From positions 1 to 15,920 of the forward strand of contig JAEOTV010000061.1 in assembly GCA_016839635.1 (NCBI GenBank): 15,920 bases of DNA. Reading direction: 5' to 3'. The notes beneath the pieces are model-generated. The model was not told where the DNA came from. It worked only from the letters and a program-made list of their open reading frames with translations, and searched no databases. Positions 7,676-15,185 of the stretch are shown here, piece after piece. The stretch's first letter is position 1, and each line of letters opens with the position of its first letter. A program made the translations under genes and the position numbers. The stretch comes from Promethearchaeota archaeon. Its GTDB lineage: Archaea > Asgardarchaeota > Lokiarchaeia > Sigynarchaeales > SOKP01.

Positions 7676-7724
7676 CTTTAAATATTCCAAGAAGATATTA
7701 TTCACAAATTTTGGATAAGGTGAT
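7676..7724 (+). promoter_or_regulatory. Promoter and Shine-Dalgarno of the PP-loop gene
   Basis: TTTAAATAT at about 7677-7685 is a TATA-like box roughly 45 nt before the ATG. AAGGTGAT at 7717-7724 is a strong match to the archaeal Shine-Dalgarno GGAGGTGAT, three bases before ATG at 7728, and decides this start. Confidence 0.6.
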
Positions 7725-7727
7725 TTT

Positions 7728-8876
7728 ATGATAGAACATAAATATATATGTGGAAAATGTATTTTGCCTGAGGGATTTCTAGGAGTCCATCTAAATTCAG
7801 AAGGTCTTTGTGACTTTTGTTCGGATCTCGACCATAAGAACTTGAATTGGTCGCGAACAGAAATAAGTAATGAAAGAAGACAGAAAGCTCTTGAAGACTG
7901 GAATAATATTGTAGAGGATATGCAAAGAAACCCTCGAAGTGGCCAATATGATTGTATAATAGGATATTCCGGGGGCAAAGATTCTACAGCATTACTGGAT
8001 TATTTAGTTAATCAGTTGGGATTAAATCCATTAGCAGTTACATCAGATACAGGTTTTATGACTGACATCGCAAAAGAAAATATGAAAGATACGCTAAAAG
8101 AAATTCAAGTAGATCATCTTTTACTCGAAGAGTGTATACCAACATTCACAAAGCTCTATAAATACCATTTTTTTCATCATAATTCTGATGATGTATTCTT
8201 AGCACGGAATATTTGTGATTATTGTTCTGATTTAATCCATAGTATTGTAGTAAAAGAAGCAATAAAACAAGAAATCCCATATGTATTATTTGGGTACTCT
8301 CCTGATCAAATCTTTCGATATTTCTATGAAATGCCCCAGGATGAAGTTATTAAAGAATGGAAACCAGAAATACTAGAAAGTCCTTTCTTTGATACTAATG
8401 ACGCAAGATGGTATTTAACCGATCAAGAAATTAAGGGTGGTAAACTTCCTCGAGTATTACTTCCTTACCATGTAATCCCATATCAGGAACAGGATATTAT
8501 TGAGCTTGTAGAATCAAGAAACTATATTAAAAAAGGACATGCAGACCCATTATTAACTAATTGTAATGTAATTCATGCTGCGATGTTTTATGATCTTAAC
8601 CGATATGGTGGAATACTCTATGCTTATCAATATGCGGAATTAGTACGCCAAAATCCTACATCAAGAAAAAAATGGTTAAGAACATTGAAAATGATTGGTC
8701 CTTTAATTCTTGAAAATAGGTTCAAAACAGCGCAAGTAAATGCATTTTTTAGGCAAATTGGAGTATCACAAGAAGAAATGTTGGAACATATTAGCATGCA
8801 ATTGAAAGATAATCCCAATAACGAGAAAATTGAGAGAAATATCAATATGTTTAGGAAAAAACAAAAGAATAGGTAG
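7728..8876 (+). CDS. PP-loop ATPase, N-acetyl sugar amidotransferase (WbpG/PseA)-like
   Basis: The 382-residue product has an N-terminal zinc-ribbon pair, C8-G-K-C11 and C28-D-F-C31, laid out as in the WbpG/PseA family (CxxC, about 16 residues with an eGxC turn, CxxC). An adenine-nucleotide alpha hydrolase domain follows, with the PP-loop GYSGGKDST at 79-87 after a hydrophobic strand. The pyrophosphate loop binds ATP and adenylates the substrate. A third CxxC (CDYC, 163-166) and FGYSPDQ (188-194) follow. WbpG-type enzymes use ammonia from HisH/HisF-like partners to turn an acetamido sugar into an acetamidino sugar; no such partner is visible here, so the amine or sulfur donor and the substrate are uncertain. 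The tail (about 360-382) is highly charged. Its neighbours are a phospholipase C-like gene and two GNAT genes. A different PP-loop reaction, such as thiolation, is possible. Confidence 0.83.
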   Translation: MIEHKYICGKCILPEGFLGVHLNSEGLCDFCSDLDHKNLNWSRTEISNERRQKALEDWNNIVEDMQRNPRSGQYDCIIGYSGGKDSTALLDYLVNQLGLNPLAVTSDTGFMTDIAKENMKDTLKEIQVDHLLLEECIPTFTKLYKYHFFHHNSDDVFLARNICDYCSDLIHSIVVKEAIKQEIPYVLFGYSPDQIFRYFYEMPQDEVIKEWKPEILESPFFDTNDARWYLTDQEIKGGKLPRVLLPYHVIPYQEQDIIELVESRNYIKKGHADPLLTNCNVIHAAMFYDLNRYGGILYAYQYAELVRQNPTSRKKWLRTLKMIGPLILENRFKTAQVNAFFRQIGVSQEEMLEHISMQLKDNPNNEKIERNINMFRKKQKNR

Positions 8877-8886
8877 ACCATAGCAA

Positions 8887-8942
8887 CAATATACTAATTT
8901 TCTTTATTATTTTATTACTTTATTTTATTTTTTCTTTTTTTC
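8887..8942 (+). terminator. T-rich terminator after the PP-loop gene
   Basis: The gap between two convergent genes holds a long T-rich tract on the plus strand (ending TTTTATTTTTTCTTTTTTTC around 8924-8942). For the opposite gene, a T6 run on the minus strand lies at 8965-8970, directly after its stop codon. Confidence 0.55.
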
Positions 8943-8971
8943 ATACATTAATTCAAATTGATATAAAAAAC

Positions 8972-10870
8972 TTAATTCAAGGTAAGCCAGATACAAAGAG
9001 GAATGTAAGCAAACATGATTGAAAATAATAATACCCATTCAAAAAGCGGGAAAGTAAAAATACAAAATCCTATAAATGATATAAAGGGTAAGAACGCTCC
9101 AAAACCAAAGTATTTTGGGACATTTATATCAGATCGAATAATTATGATTCCATATCCTAACAAGGAGAAAATGAAGCCCCCAAATGCGATACCAGAGAAA
9201 ATTTCATGCCACATCCCACACGCCCTATCTAAGCTAAAGATACCAACCATAATAATTCCAATACCACCGCCCATCAAAGTATAACGAGGCATTCGACAAA
9301 ATAAACAAGTGAATTTCGCATTTTGGTGCTTAGATATATCTATTTTCTTATAAAAGTAAAAATTAAACAATATTGTGCTGAGACCTCCAAACACACTGGA
9401 TATATCGAATAAATATGGGAAAGGAGTCACACTGAAACTTCCAAGTTGGCTAATCGTGTTTGTAATAATATTATATCCCTGAATGAAGGCAAATCCTATA
9501 CTCAAAGAAAGAAAGAAAAAATATAATGCATATCCTGATATGATACTTGATTCCTTTAGTCTTGTACGCTCCCCGATGTGAGAAAATTTCTTTTTTAGAG
9601 GAATGCCTTTTTTTGCTACAGATTTAGGCATAAATGCATATTGAAGACCTAAGGTTTCTAAAAGTTTTTTTCCTTCTTCAATTAATTGGATATCTGGACT
9701 AATTTCCCCTTCAAAATAATTAAATAAGATATAGTCCTCAAACACACCTCTTTTCTTATTATATTTCCAACTTGGCAAGTATCCCCGAGGTTCTAAACGA
9801 AACATATGAAATATTCTCTGATGTTCAGGTCTATAGGCAGATATAAAAACTTCGCAATATCTTATTCCTAAATCCCTAACATATTTCATAAACTGATCAA
9901 CATACACGTACAATTCCTCAAGAGAATTTACCTTGTAAGTTGTTTTCTCAAAGTTCTGAATTTGTGGTGTATGTACGAACTGAAAAAAGGAATCAGAACC
10001 CTCAAGTGTGAATCGAACAGTTTCATATCCAAATTTATCTCTAATAACACTGCTTGAAAATAATTTCCTTAACTTTTTGATCTTCCGAAAATTTAAATCG
10101 AGATCAGAATTATCAAATTCACATGCACCGAGGTTGTATCTTTGAGTAGAGTATAAGAAACAATTCACAACTTCAGGAATCACAACAGGGGTGCAATCAC
10201 TTCGCAATGTTGTTATCGCTCTGTCATCATAGCAGATGTGCAAAATATCTGATTCTACTTTCCCTAAGAAAACATCTTTGTTTGGGTAAAATGCAAGAGG
10301 ACGTATTCCACCAATCGAGAGTGCAAATTGAGATTTTGCATGAGCCGTACGATTTTCACAATACCACCGGTAAATTTTATCCTTATATTTACTATACATT
10401 CCAATATAAGAGCCAATTACAGCTTTAATAACATCTACATTCCCCTGATATTGTTTTTTTAACATTAATCCTCTAATATAACCCATTCTATCTTCAAAAT
10501 CAAGAATAAATGTAAAACATCCCATTGTATCATCGTGGATGTCTTTAAATACAACCCAATCACAGTTGGGGCTCTTTATCATTTTTTGTACTTCCTGTAC
10601 ATCTTCCATCTCCTTATAAGGGTATGTCCCATTATACAATTCTTTATAGATCTCAACAATTTCAACCGCATCTTTAGGCTGAGCAAGTTTTAATATTGGA
10701 CTTTTTTTCCTTATCTTAACCTTATGCTCAATTTCAAAATTAAGATGCATTCCCTCATTAATACTTAAAATCTCTAAATTTTCAAACGGTTTTAGAAACT
10801 GACTGGTGGAATTTGGAAATGTGTCATCTATTGAAATTACCAAATCTGTAGTTAATTCTTCTGATATCAT
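8972..10870 (-). CDS. GNAT-GNAT-DUF998 membrane fusion protein
   Basis: The 632-residue product joins soluble acyltransferase-like domains to a membrane domain. Residues about 58-200 look like a GNAT fold (AQPKDAVEIVEIYKEL at the start, then GCFTFILDF, YIRGLMLKKQYQG, and AKSQFALSIGGIRPLAFYP). Residues about 285-388 look like a second GNAT half, ending in MFRLEPRGYLPSW and EDYILFNYF, which match the usual GNAT C-terminal strand pattern. After a basic linker (about 414-440), residues 441-632 form about six TM segments with DUF998-like signatures: NTISQLGS (471-478), GGLSTI (495-500), GIFSLDRA (543-550) and WHEIFSGIAFGG (554-565). A CxxC (C522, C525) lies in a loop. The likely role is acylation of a membrane or envelope substrate; the substrate is unknown. 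It is convergent with the PP-loop gene. ATG at 10870 is the first of the frame. Confidence 0.75.
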   Translation of the reverse strand: MISEELTTDLVISIDDTFPNSTSQFLKPFENLEILSINEGMHLNFEIEHKVKIRKKSPILKLAQPKDAVEIVEIYKELYNGTYPYKEMEDVQEVQKMIKSPNCDWVVFKDIHDDTMGCFTFILDFEDRMGYIRGLMLKKQYQGNVDVIKAVIGSYIGMYSKYKDKIYRWYCENRTAHAKSQFALSIGGIRPLAFYPNKDVFLGKVESDILHICYDDRAITTLRSDCTPVVIPEVVNCFLYSTQRYNLGACEFDNSDLDLNFRKIKKLRKLFSSSVIRDKFGYETVRFTLEGSDSFFQFVHTPQIQNFEKTTYKVNSLEELYVYVDQFMKYVRDLGIRYCEVFISAYRPEHQRIFHMFRLEPRGYLPSWKYNKKRGVFEDYILFNYFEGEISPDIQLIEEGKKLLETLGLQYAFMPKSVAKKGIPLKKKFSHIGERTRLKESSIISGYALYFFFLSLSIGFAFIQGYNIITNTISQLGSFSVTPFPYLFDISSVFGGLSTILFNFYFYKKIDISKHQNAKFTCLFCRMPRYTLMGGGIGIIMVGIFSLDRACGMWHEIFSGIAFGGFIFSLLGYGIIIIRSDINVPKYFGFGAFLPFISFIGFCIFTFPLFEWVLLFSIMFAYIPLCIWLTLN

Positions 10871-10949
10871 AATGTACTTTTTTCTCTCTTTTTATCGCTA
10901 ATTTTAGAGTATGACTATAATTTAACTAAAATTTTAGCAAATGTATTTA

Positions 10950-10962
10950 AATAAAAAAGAAG
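10950..10962 (-). terminator. T-rich end signal of the HerA-like operon
   Basis: On the minus strand CTTCTTTTTTATT lies 37-49 nt after the stop of the last operon gene (10999). It is followed by TTTAAATAC, which could be a TATA-like box for the gene starting at 10870, so this 128-bp gap may both end one transcript and start another. Confidence 0.35.
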
Positions 10963-10998
10963 AGGAATTAGGGATCTTTTTTCCTTTAAATATAAATT

Positions 10999-11358
10999 TT
11001 AAACATCGAATTTTTCTTTTAATTTTCTATAGATATTATTTACTTTTAATCCGACTTCTTCAAGTAAATTGTTTTTCTCTAATAATTCTTCTGATATGGA
11101 AGATGAGTCACCCAAATCAGTAAATTGAGCTAATTTATTTTCGGTCAGACTCTGTTTAAGGAAAAAGGGAAAAAACTCAATCAATTCATCTATTAATTTT
11201 ATTCTAAGTTCTATAATTTGTTTTCTCAATTCTTTTGGGGTAAGATAACCATTAGATACCTTCTCAATTCCTTTTTTTAAAGCTGTTAGTTGATCCTCAT
11301 CAAAAATAATTTTTTCTAGCATTTCATAAAGAAAATCTTTTCTCTCTTCATTTATCAT
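10999..11358 (-). CDS. Small helical protein, last gene of the HerA-like operon, function unknown
   Basis: The 119-residue product is predicted almost entirely helical, rich in Glu, Leu and Lys, with no cysteine, no TM segment and no signal peptide. It contains a TPKELRKQIIELR motif near the middle and an EFFPFF patch at about 61-66 that may be a binding face. Its ATG (11358) lies inside the last codons of the preceding 1278-residue gene; the overlap is 11 nt in a different frame, and AGGGGAG is placed 5 nt before the ATG. Such coupling suggests made-to-measure amounts and a physical partner role with the large protein. I recognise no family. Confidence 0.75.
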   Translation of the reverse strand: MINEERKDFLYEMLEKIIFDEDQLTALKKGIEKVSNGYLTPKELRKQIIELRIKLIDELIEFFPFFLKQSLTENKLAQFTDLGDSSSISEELLEKNNLLEEVGLKVNNIYRKLKEKFDV

Positions 11359-14300
11359 TGTTACTCCCCTCGTAGATATAGTGCTGAATTTTTATAAAGA
11401 AATTATATATAAATTGATATACCTCTTTAGCTAAAGATTCTAATTTGTTTGTTTCTAGATTTAGGACTTTATATCGCTCTATATAATCTAAGAGTTCTTG
11501 TTTTGTAATTGGAAAATCATTGATATCTCCCAAAAAAGCTAAAAATTTCTCTAATTTATCATGAGATATTGGGCTCTCTAAATTATAATACTGCTTTATA
11601 ACATTCATTAAAAATTTTTTAATTAATCCATGTTCTATTTTCAGTGCGTTTCTATAATCTTCATGATTAATATAACTATAAATTTTAAAGATATCATAGT
11701 TAAAATCGCTAAACTCGCGCATTAAGGCATCTTTTAAGCTATGTTCTTGAACAATATATCTTCGGGGTTTTTCTTGAAATATATTTTCTAAATCCGATTT
11801 ATTTGTAGCCTTTTCTAATATACCAACACTAATTTCTGTTTGTGTCTTACCTTTTGTATTATAGTAATCTTTTAATGCTTCTTGGTACCTTTCTCCTACA
11901 GAATATGAAGTTCTTAAGGCTTCTGAACCACTTGCTCTTCGAGGATGGTTTTCTACTAAATATCCCTGTTTAATTAAAATGTTCAATAGTTCATCCCTAA
12001 TTCTTTTAATGTGTTCTTTCTTACTAGTCTTCTGAGAAGCTTTGGGATAAATAATTTCTTTTAACTGAGATTTAAGCTTATGTTTATAGAGATTTCCAAT
12101 CTGGTCGATTGTTTGGATCTCATCTAAAAATTTAATTACTTCATCTAAATAGACGATATAATGTCCCAGATCTATCTCAAATAACATTTTCTTTGCTTGA
12201 TCTAATATTTTTCTTTCTGTAAACTTTAGATCAAATCCCTGATGTTCCATAACGCTTACAATTTTATCATAAGGAAGAAGTTTTTGTTCGTCAATTTCTT
12301 TCCAATTTATATATGCAGGAAATGGTTGATCAATATCTTCTCTCCGAATTAAAACTTCATTATGTTTCATATTTTTGAGATATCTAATTTGATAAGTTTG
12401 ATTTCTTGAACGTGTATAGTATCCAATCCCTTCAATTTCCTGCAAATTCATTAGATTTCGCAATATTGAGATATCACGAGTATCTGTAGCTTTTAATGTG
12501 ATTATGTTATTAAAATAAATTAAAAAGTTTGCATGGAGGTAATGTATTTGATTTGCTGAAAGAATTAGTCCAAAATTATTTTCAAATAACGGTTTTAAAA
12601 AGATATCTACTTTGTCATAATTTCGTTTTAAATCTAAAAAGTATGAATCAAAGAATATGTCTATATTGGGAATAAAAATAAATTTTCCGTAATGCTCTCC
12701 TTTATTTTTTACGTAATGAATAATTTTTGCCAGAATAATGAATGTTAAAAATATTTTTTTATTTAATTCTCTCAGCACAGAGAGATCAACAATCACAGTT
12801 TTTGGATTTTGAATGAAATGATTGGCTAAGATACTATCTTTTTGAATTCCTTGAAAGAAGGTTAGATCATCTTGAGTAAAATCTGAAAACAATGAAAGTA
12901 ATGTATCACTTATCGGGCTTTTTTCCCAATCACTTTGATTTTGTAATGCCATGCGAATAGAACCTAAATCCATGTCAGGATTTTTCTGAATCGTATTTCG
13001 AAACATTTCAACTGTACGTTCGTCTTTCTTAAAAGCTAATCCAAATGCATCAAATACATATTCCAAGTAATCTGTATTATGAGGGTCGTAAGGAATATCT
13101 GATTTAGTAGGATCAATTATGAAAGCACTTCCATACTTGAAAAATAATATATCTTCTTTAAACCTAGAATCTTCAAAATAATTATATAGCTTAGACCATT
13201 TCCCTGTAAAATCAAAAATAAGAGAAGGAACTTTTGTTTTTATTAATTCTGAAACGATCTTCATAGAAATGGCATCTCTTTTTTCAGAATCCCCATTTAC
13301 TATAAGTAAATTCTTTAATTGTTCAAGTGTAAATCCCACAGGCACTTCAGGTTCTAAAACTTCAGTATTAATAGTATGACCAATAGTGATATAATTTTCT
13401 AAATATAGTGGGGTGTTAAATTCAGCAGCTATTTTTGTTTGTGTACCCTTTTTAAGAATGTCAACAATTGTCGAAAGTGGGTGCATGGATGCTCCTTGTA
13501 ACATCACATAATTAAGATGACTGCCATTTAACCGAAATAAGTTGTTCTTTATAGACGAAAATAGATACCCGGAAATTAAATCCCTTGCTTTTAAATCTTC
13601 AATTTCATAACTCTGAAAATTAATATTAAATGCTCCCCTTAAAGCATCAACCTGATTAATTAAATCATCTTCCAATTCAGAAAAAATAGTATTGTCAAGA
13701 ACATTAACAAATTTGTATTTATTTATTGTCATAGTTAGCATACTATACCACATTCCATAGCGATAACTTAACCATCTTTCAGCCTGAATAGCGTCTTTGA
13801 TTTTAGTATCTTCTTTCCAAAGCATCATTCTTTTTTGTTTCTCATTTACATGTTTTAATCCTTTTTTATAAAATTCATAATAATTAATTGGTTGATTTTT
13901 TAATGTATAGCTAAATGATATCTTATGATTGTTTAGACTTTCAATAAATCGGCCAAGAAGACAAAAAGGAGTTTGATATACGTATTTAAGATTCACAATT
14001 TTCAAACCAATAAGAACTTGGTTGTTAGCATGAATAAATAAACTGTAGGGAAACTGTCTAATGTAATAAAATTGAATATTTTTAAATGGATTTATGGTTA
14101 TAATATCATCCTCTTGTAATAATTTCGCTTTTGTAAACTGAAATAATATTGATCTCCACCAGATCATTATGAATATGATTATAAACCCTGAATTAATGAA
14201 TATAACATACAAAATAAATAAGTTAATAGAAAAAAGAAGATAATCAAAATAAATCATCAAAAGAGTGAATATCAAGAATTTACCAAGAATATGATGGGTA

Positions 14301-15184
14301 GATCCTTTCAAATATTCTTTTTTGTTTTCACTATATTTTTTTTGTGGTCCATCTTGAACATAAAACGTTCTTAGGGCATTAATCAAATTGTTACCAGAAA
14401 GAAGAACTGACTGAAAGTGGTGAAAATAACTGACGAGATTGCTTTTTAAATCAGTAGAGTGCTTTTTGATATAATATTGTAAACGATCCAATTTATGATT
14501 TGTAAGAATTCCATTTATATCATAAAAAATAGTAAAATATATACTTGCTAGCCTTGAATTCAAAGAATTTACAGCAATCTCTCTTGATACTTTTTCTTGA
14601 AATAAAGGAATGATTGGTTTTTGAACAATTTGGTATGAATATGATAACCTTATATTTTTAGAACTTAAAGCTTTTATAAACTGTTGAATAGCAGAATGAA
14701 CATTTTCAGGAATCACATTTATCTGGAATATTCGAATTGCCATATGAAGAGTATCTTTTCTGTTAGAAAGATACAAAGTTGCAGTATCTGTTTTATTATA
14801 CCAAAAAACCATATCCTCAAAGGGGTTAAAAGAAACCTTACTTCTTAAAGTAAAAGGGATAATATATCTTAATATGTAAATCTCGTCATAAAACGCCACA
14901 ATAAACAAAATCCCGCATAAAATTCCAATCGTAATCGAGAAAATAAGTTGTTGACTAAGTATATACATCGAAATAATAATAAAGAGAGACAAACTTAACA
15001 AAAAAGCAGTTTTAACCAATGATATAGTACTATTAGTATCCTTAAATGATGGATTCGTATTCCATATTCTTAGATATTTTTTTCTTTCTTCAGTTTCTTC
15101 TACTACTGTATATTTGTTTCTATTCTTATCATTATCAAAATTGTTTATCCCTAATGAAGGCTCAGATGAATAATCTTTTGTCAT
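11348..15184 (-). CDS. Membrane-bound HerA/VirB4-like ATPase-fold protein with degraded Walker motifs
   Basis: The 1278-residue product has this order: charged N-terminus; TM hairpin (about 56-76, 80-106); VirB4-N-like domain (about 115-280); second TM hairpin (about 300-322, 323-345); second VirB4-N-like domain (about 360-545); HerA/VirB4-type ATPase fold (about 590-960); charged helices with a winged-helix-like segment (about 1055-1105, ending in a TSYSV strand); and a helical C-terminus (about 1160-1270). The ATPase fold is recognised from VGFTLEQLKNLLIVNGD, VPSLIFDFTGKWSKLYNYF (as in the FDxxGEW segment), TVIVDLSVL and FGLILSANQ, which keep family order and spacing. But Walker A reads NGDSEKRDAI (630-639) in place of GxxGSGKS/T, and Walker B reads FIFIPNIDIFF (835-845) with no DE pair, so ATP hydrolysis is doubtful. 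The family pumps DNA or protein through membranes. It sits in an operon between two small partners. ATG follows AAAGGAGAG. Confidence 0.8.
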   Translation of the reverse strand: MTKDYSSEPSLGINNFDNDKNRNKYTVVEETEERKKYLRIWNTNPSFKDTNSTISLVKTAFLLSLSLFIIISMYILSQQLIFSITIGILCGILFIVAFYDEIYILRYIIPFTLRSKVSFNPFEDMVFWYNKTDTATLYLSNRKDTLHMAIRIFQINVIPENVHSAIQQFIKALSSKNIRLSYSYQIVQKPIIPLFQEKVSREIAVNSLNSRLASIYFTIFYDINGILTNHKLDRLQYYIKKHSTDLKSNLVSYFHHFQSVLLSGNNLINALRTFYVQDGPQKKYSENKKEYLKGSTHHILGKFLIFTLLMIYFDYLLFSINLFILYVIFINSGFIIIFIMIWWRSILFQFTKAKLLQEDDIITINPFKNIQFYYIRQFPYSLFIHANNQVLIGLKIVNLKYVYQTPFCLLGRFIESLNNHKISFSYTLKNQPINYYEFYKKGLKHVNEKQKRMMLWKEDTKIKDAIQAERWLSYRYGMWYSMLTMTINKYKFVNVLDNTIFSELEDDLINQVDALRGAFNINFQSYEIEDLKARDLISGYLFSSIKNNLFRLNGSHLNYVMLQGASMHPLSTIVDILKKGTQTKIAAEFNTPLYLENYITIGHTINTEVLEPEVPVGFTLEQLKNLLIVNGDSEKRDAISMKIVSELIKTKVPSLIFDFTGKWSKLYNYFEDSRFKEDILFFKYGSAFIIDPTKSDIPYDPHNTDYLEYVFDAFGLAFKKDERTVEMFRNTIQKNPDMDLGSIRMALQNQSDWEKSPISDTLLSLFSDFTQDDLTFFQGIQKDSILANHFIQNPKTVIVDLSVLRELNKKIFLTFIILAKIIHYVKNKGEHYGKFIFIPNIDIFFDSYFLDLKRNYDKVDIFLKPLFENNFGLILSANQIHYLHANFLIYFNNIITLKATDTRDISILRNLMNLQEIEGIGYYTRSRNQTYQIRYLKNMKHNEVLIRREDIDQPFPAYINWKEIDEQKLLPYDKIVSVMEHQGFDLKFTERKILDQAKKMLFEIDLGHYIVYLDEVIKFLDEIQTIDQIGNLYKHKLKSQLKEIIYPKASQKTSKKEHIKRIRDELLNILIKQGYLVENHPRRASGSEALRTSYSVGERYQEALKDYYNTKGKTQTEISVGILEKATNKSDLENIFQEKPRRYIVQEHSLKDALMREFSDFNYDIFKIYSYINHEDYRNALKIEHGLIKKFLMNVIKQYYNLESPISHDKLEKFLAFLGDINDFPITKQELLDYIERYKVLNLETNKLESLAKEVYQFIYNFFIKIQHYIYEGSNNDK
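11364..11370 (-). promoter_or_regulatory. Shine-Dalgarno inside the upstream gene's end
   Basis: AGGGGAG on the minus strand, 5 nt before ATG at 11358, lies within the last codons of the large gene. It supports translational coupling and this start. Confidence 0.6.
13886..15019 (-). repeat. Internal tandem duplication in the HerA/VirB4-like protein (about 245 residues per unit)
   Basis: Two copies of a TM-hairpin plus globular unit are seen at the protein level. SFNPFEDMVFWY (118-129) matches TINPFKNIQFYY (363-374), and FIKALSSKNIRLSYSY (169-184) matches FIESLNNHKISFSYTL (413-428). The offsets are 244-245 residues at each anchor, and the TM hairpins that precede them are the same distance apart. 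The DNA is no longer obviously repeated, so the duplication is old. Confidence 0.7.
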
Positions 15185-15185
15185 A

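Noticed and set aside
7637..7978. Antisense 113-codon frame over the start of the PP-loop gene
   Set aside because: It is opposite the zinc ribbon and PP-loop coding sequence and has no independent support.
9015..9284. 89-codon proline/isoleucine-rich plus-strand frame
   Set aside because: It is the complement of the DUF998 TM segments, which produce such frames.
10941..11123. 60-codon plus-strand frame rich in leucine and tyrosine
   Set aside because: It is antisense to the 119-residue gene and its terminator; A/T-rich chance frame.
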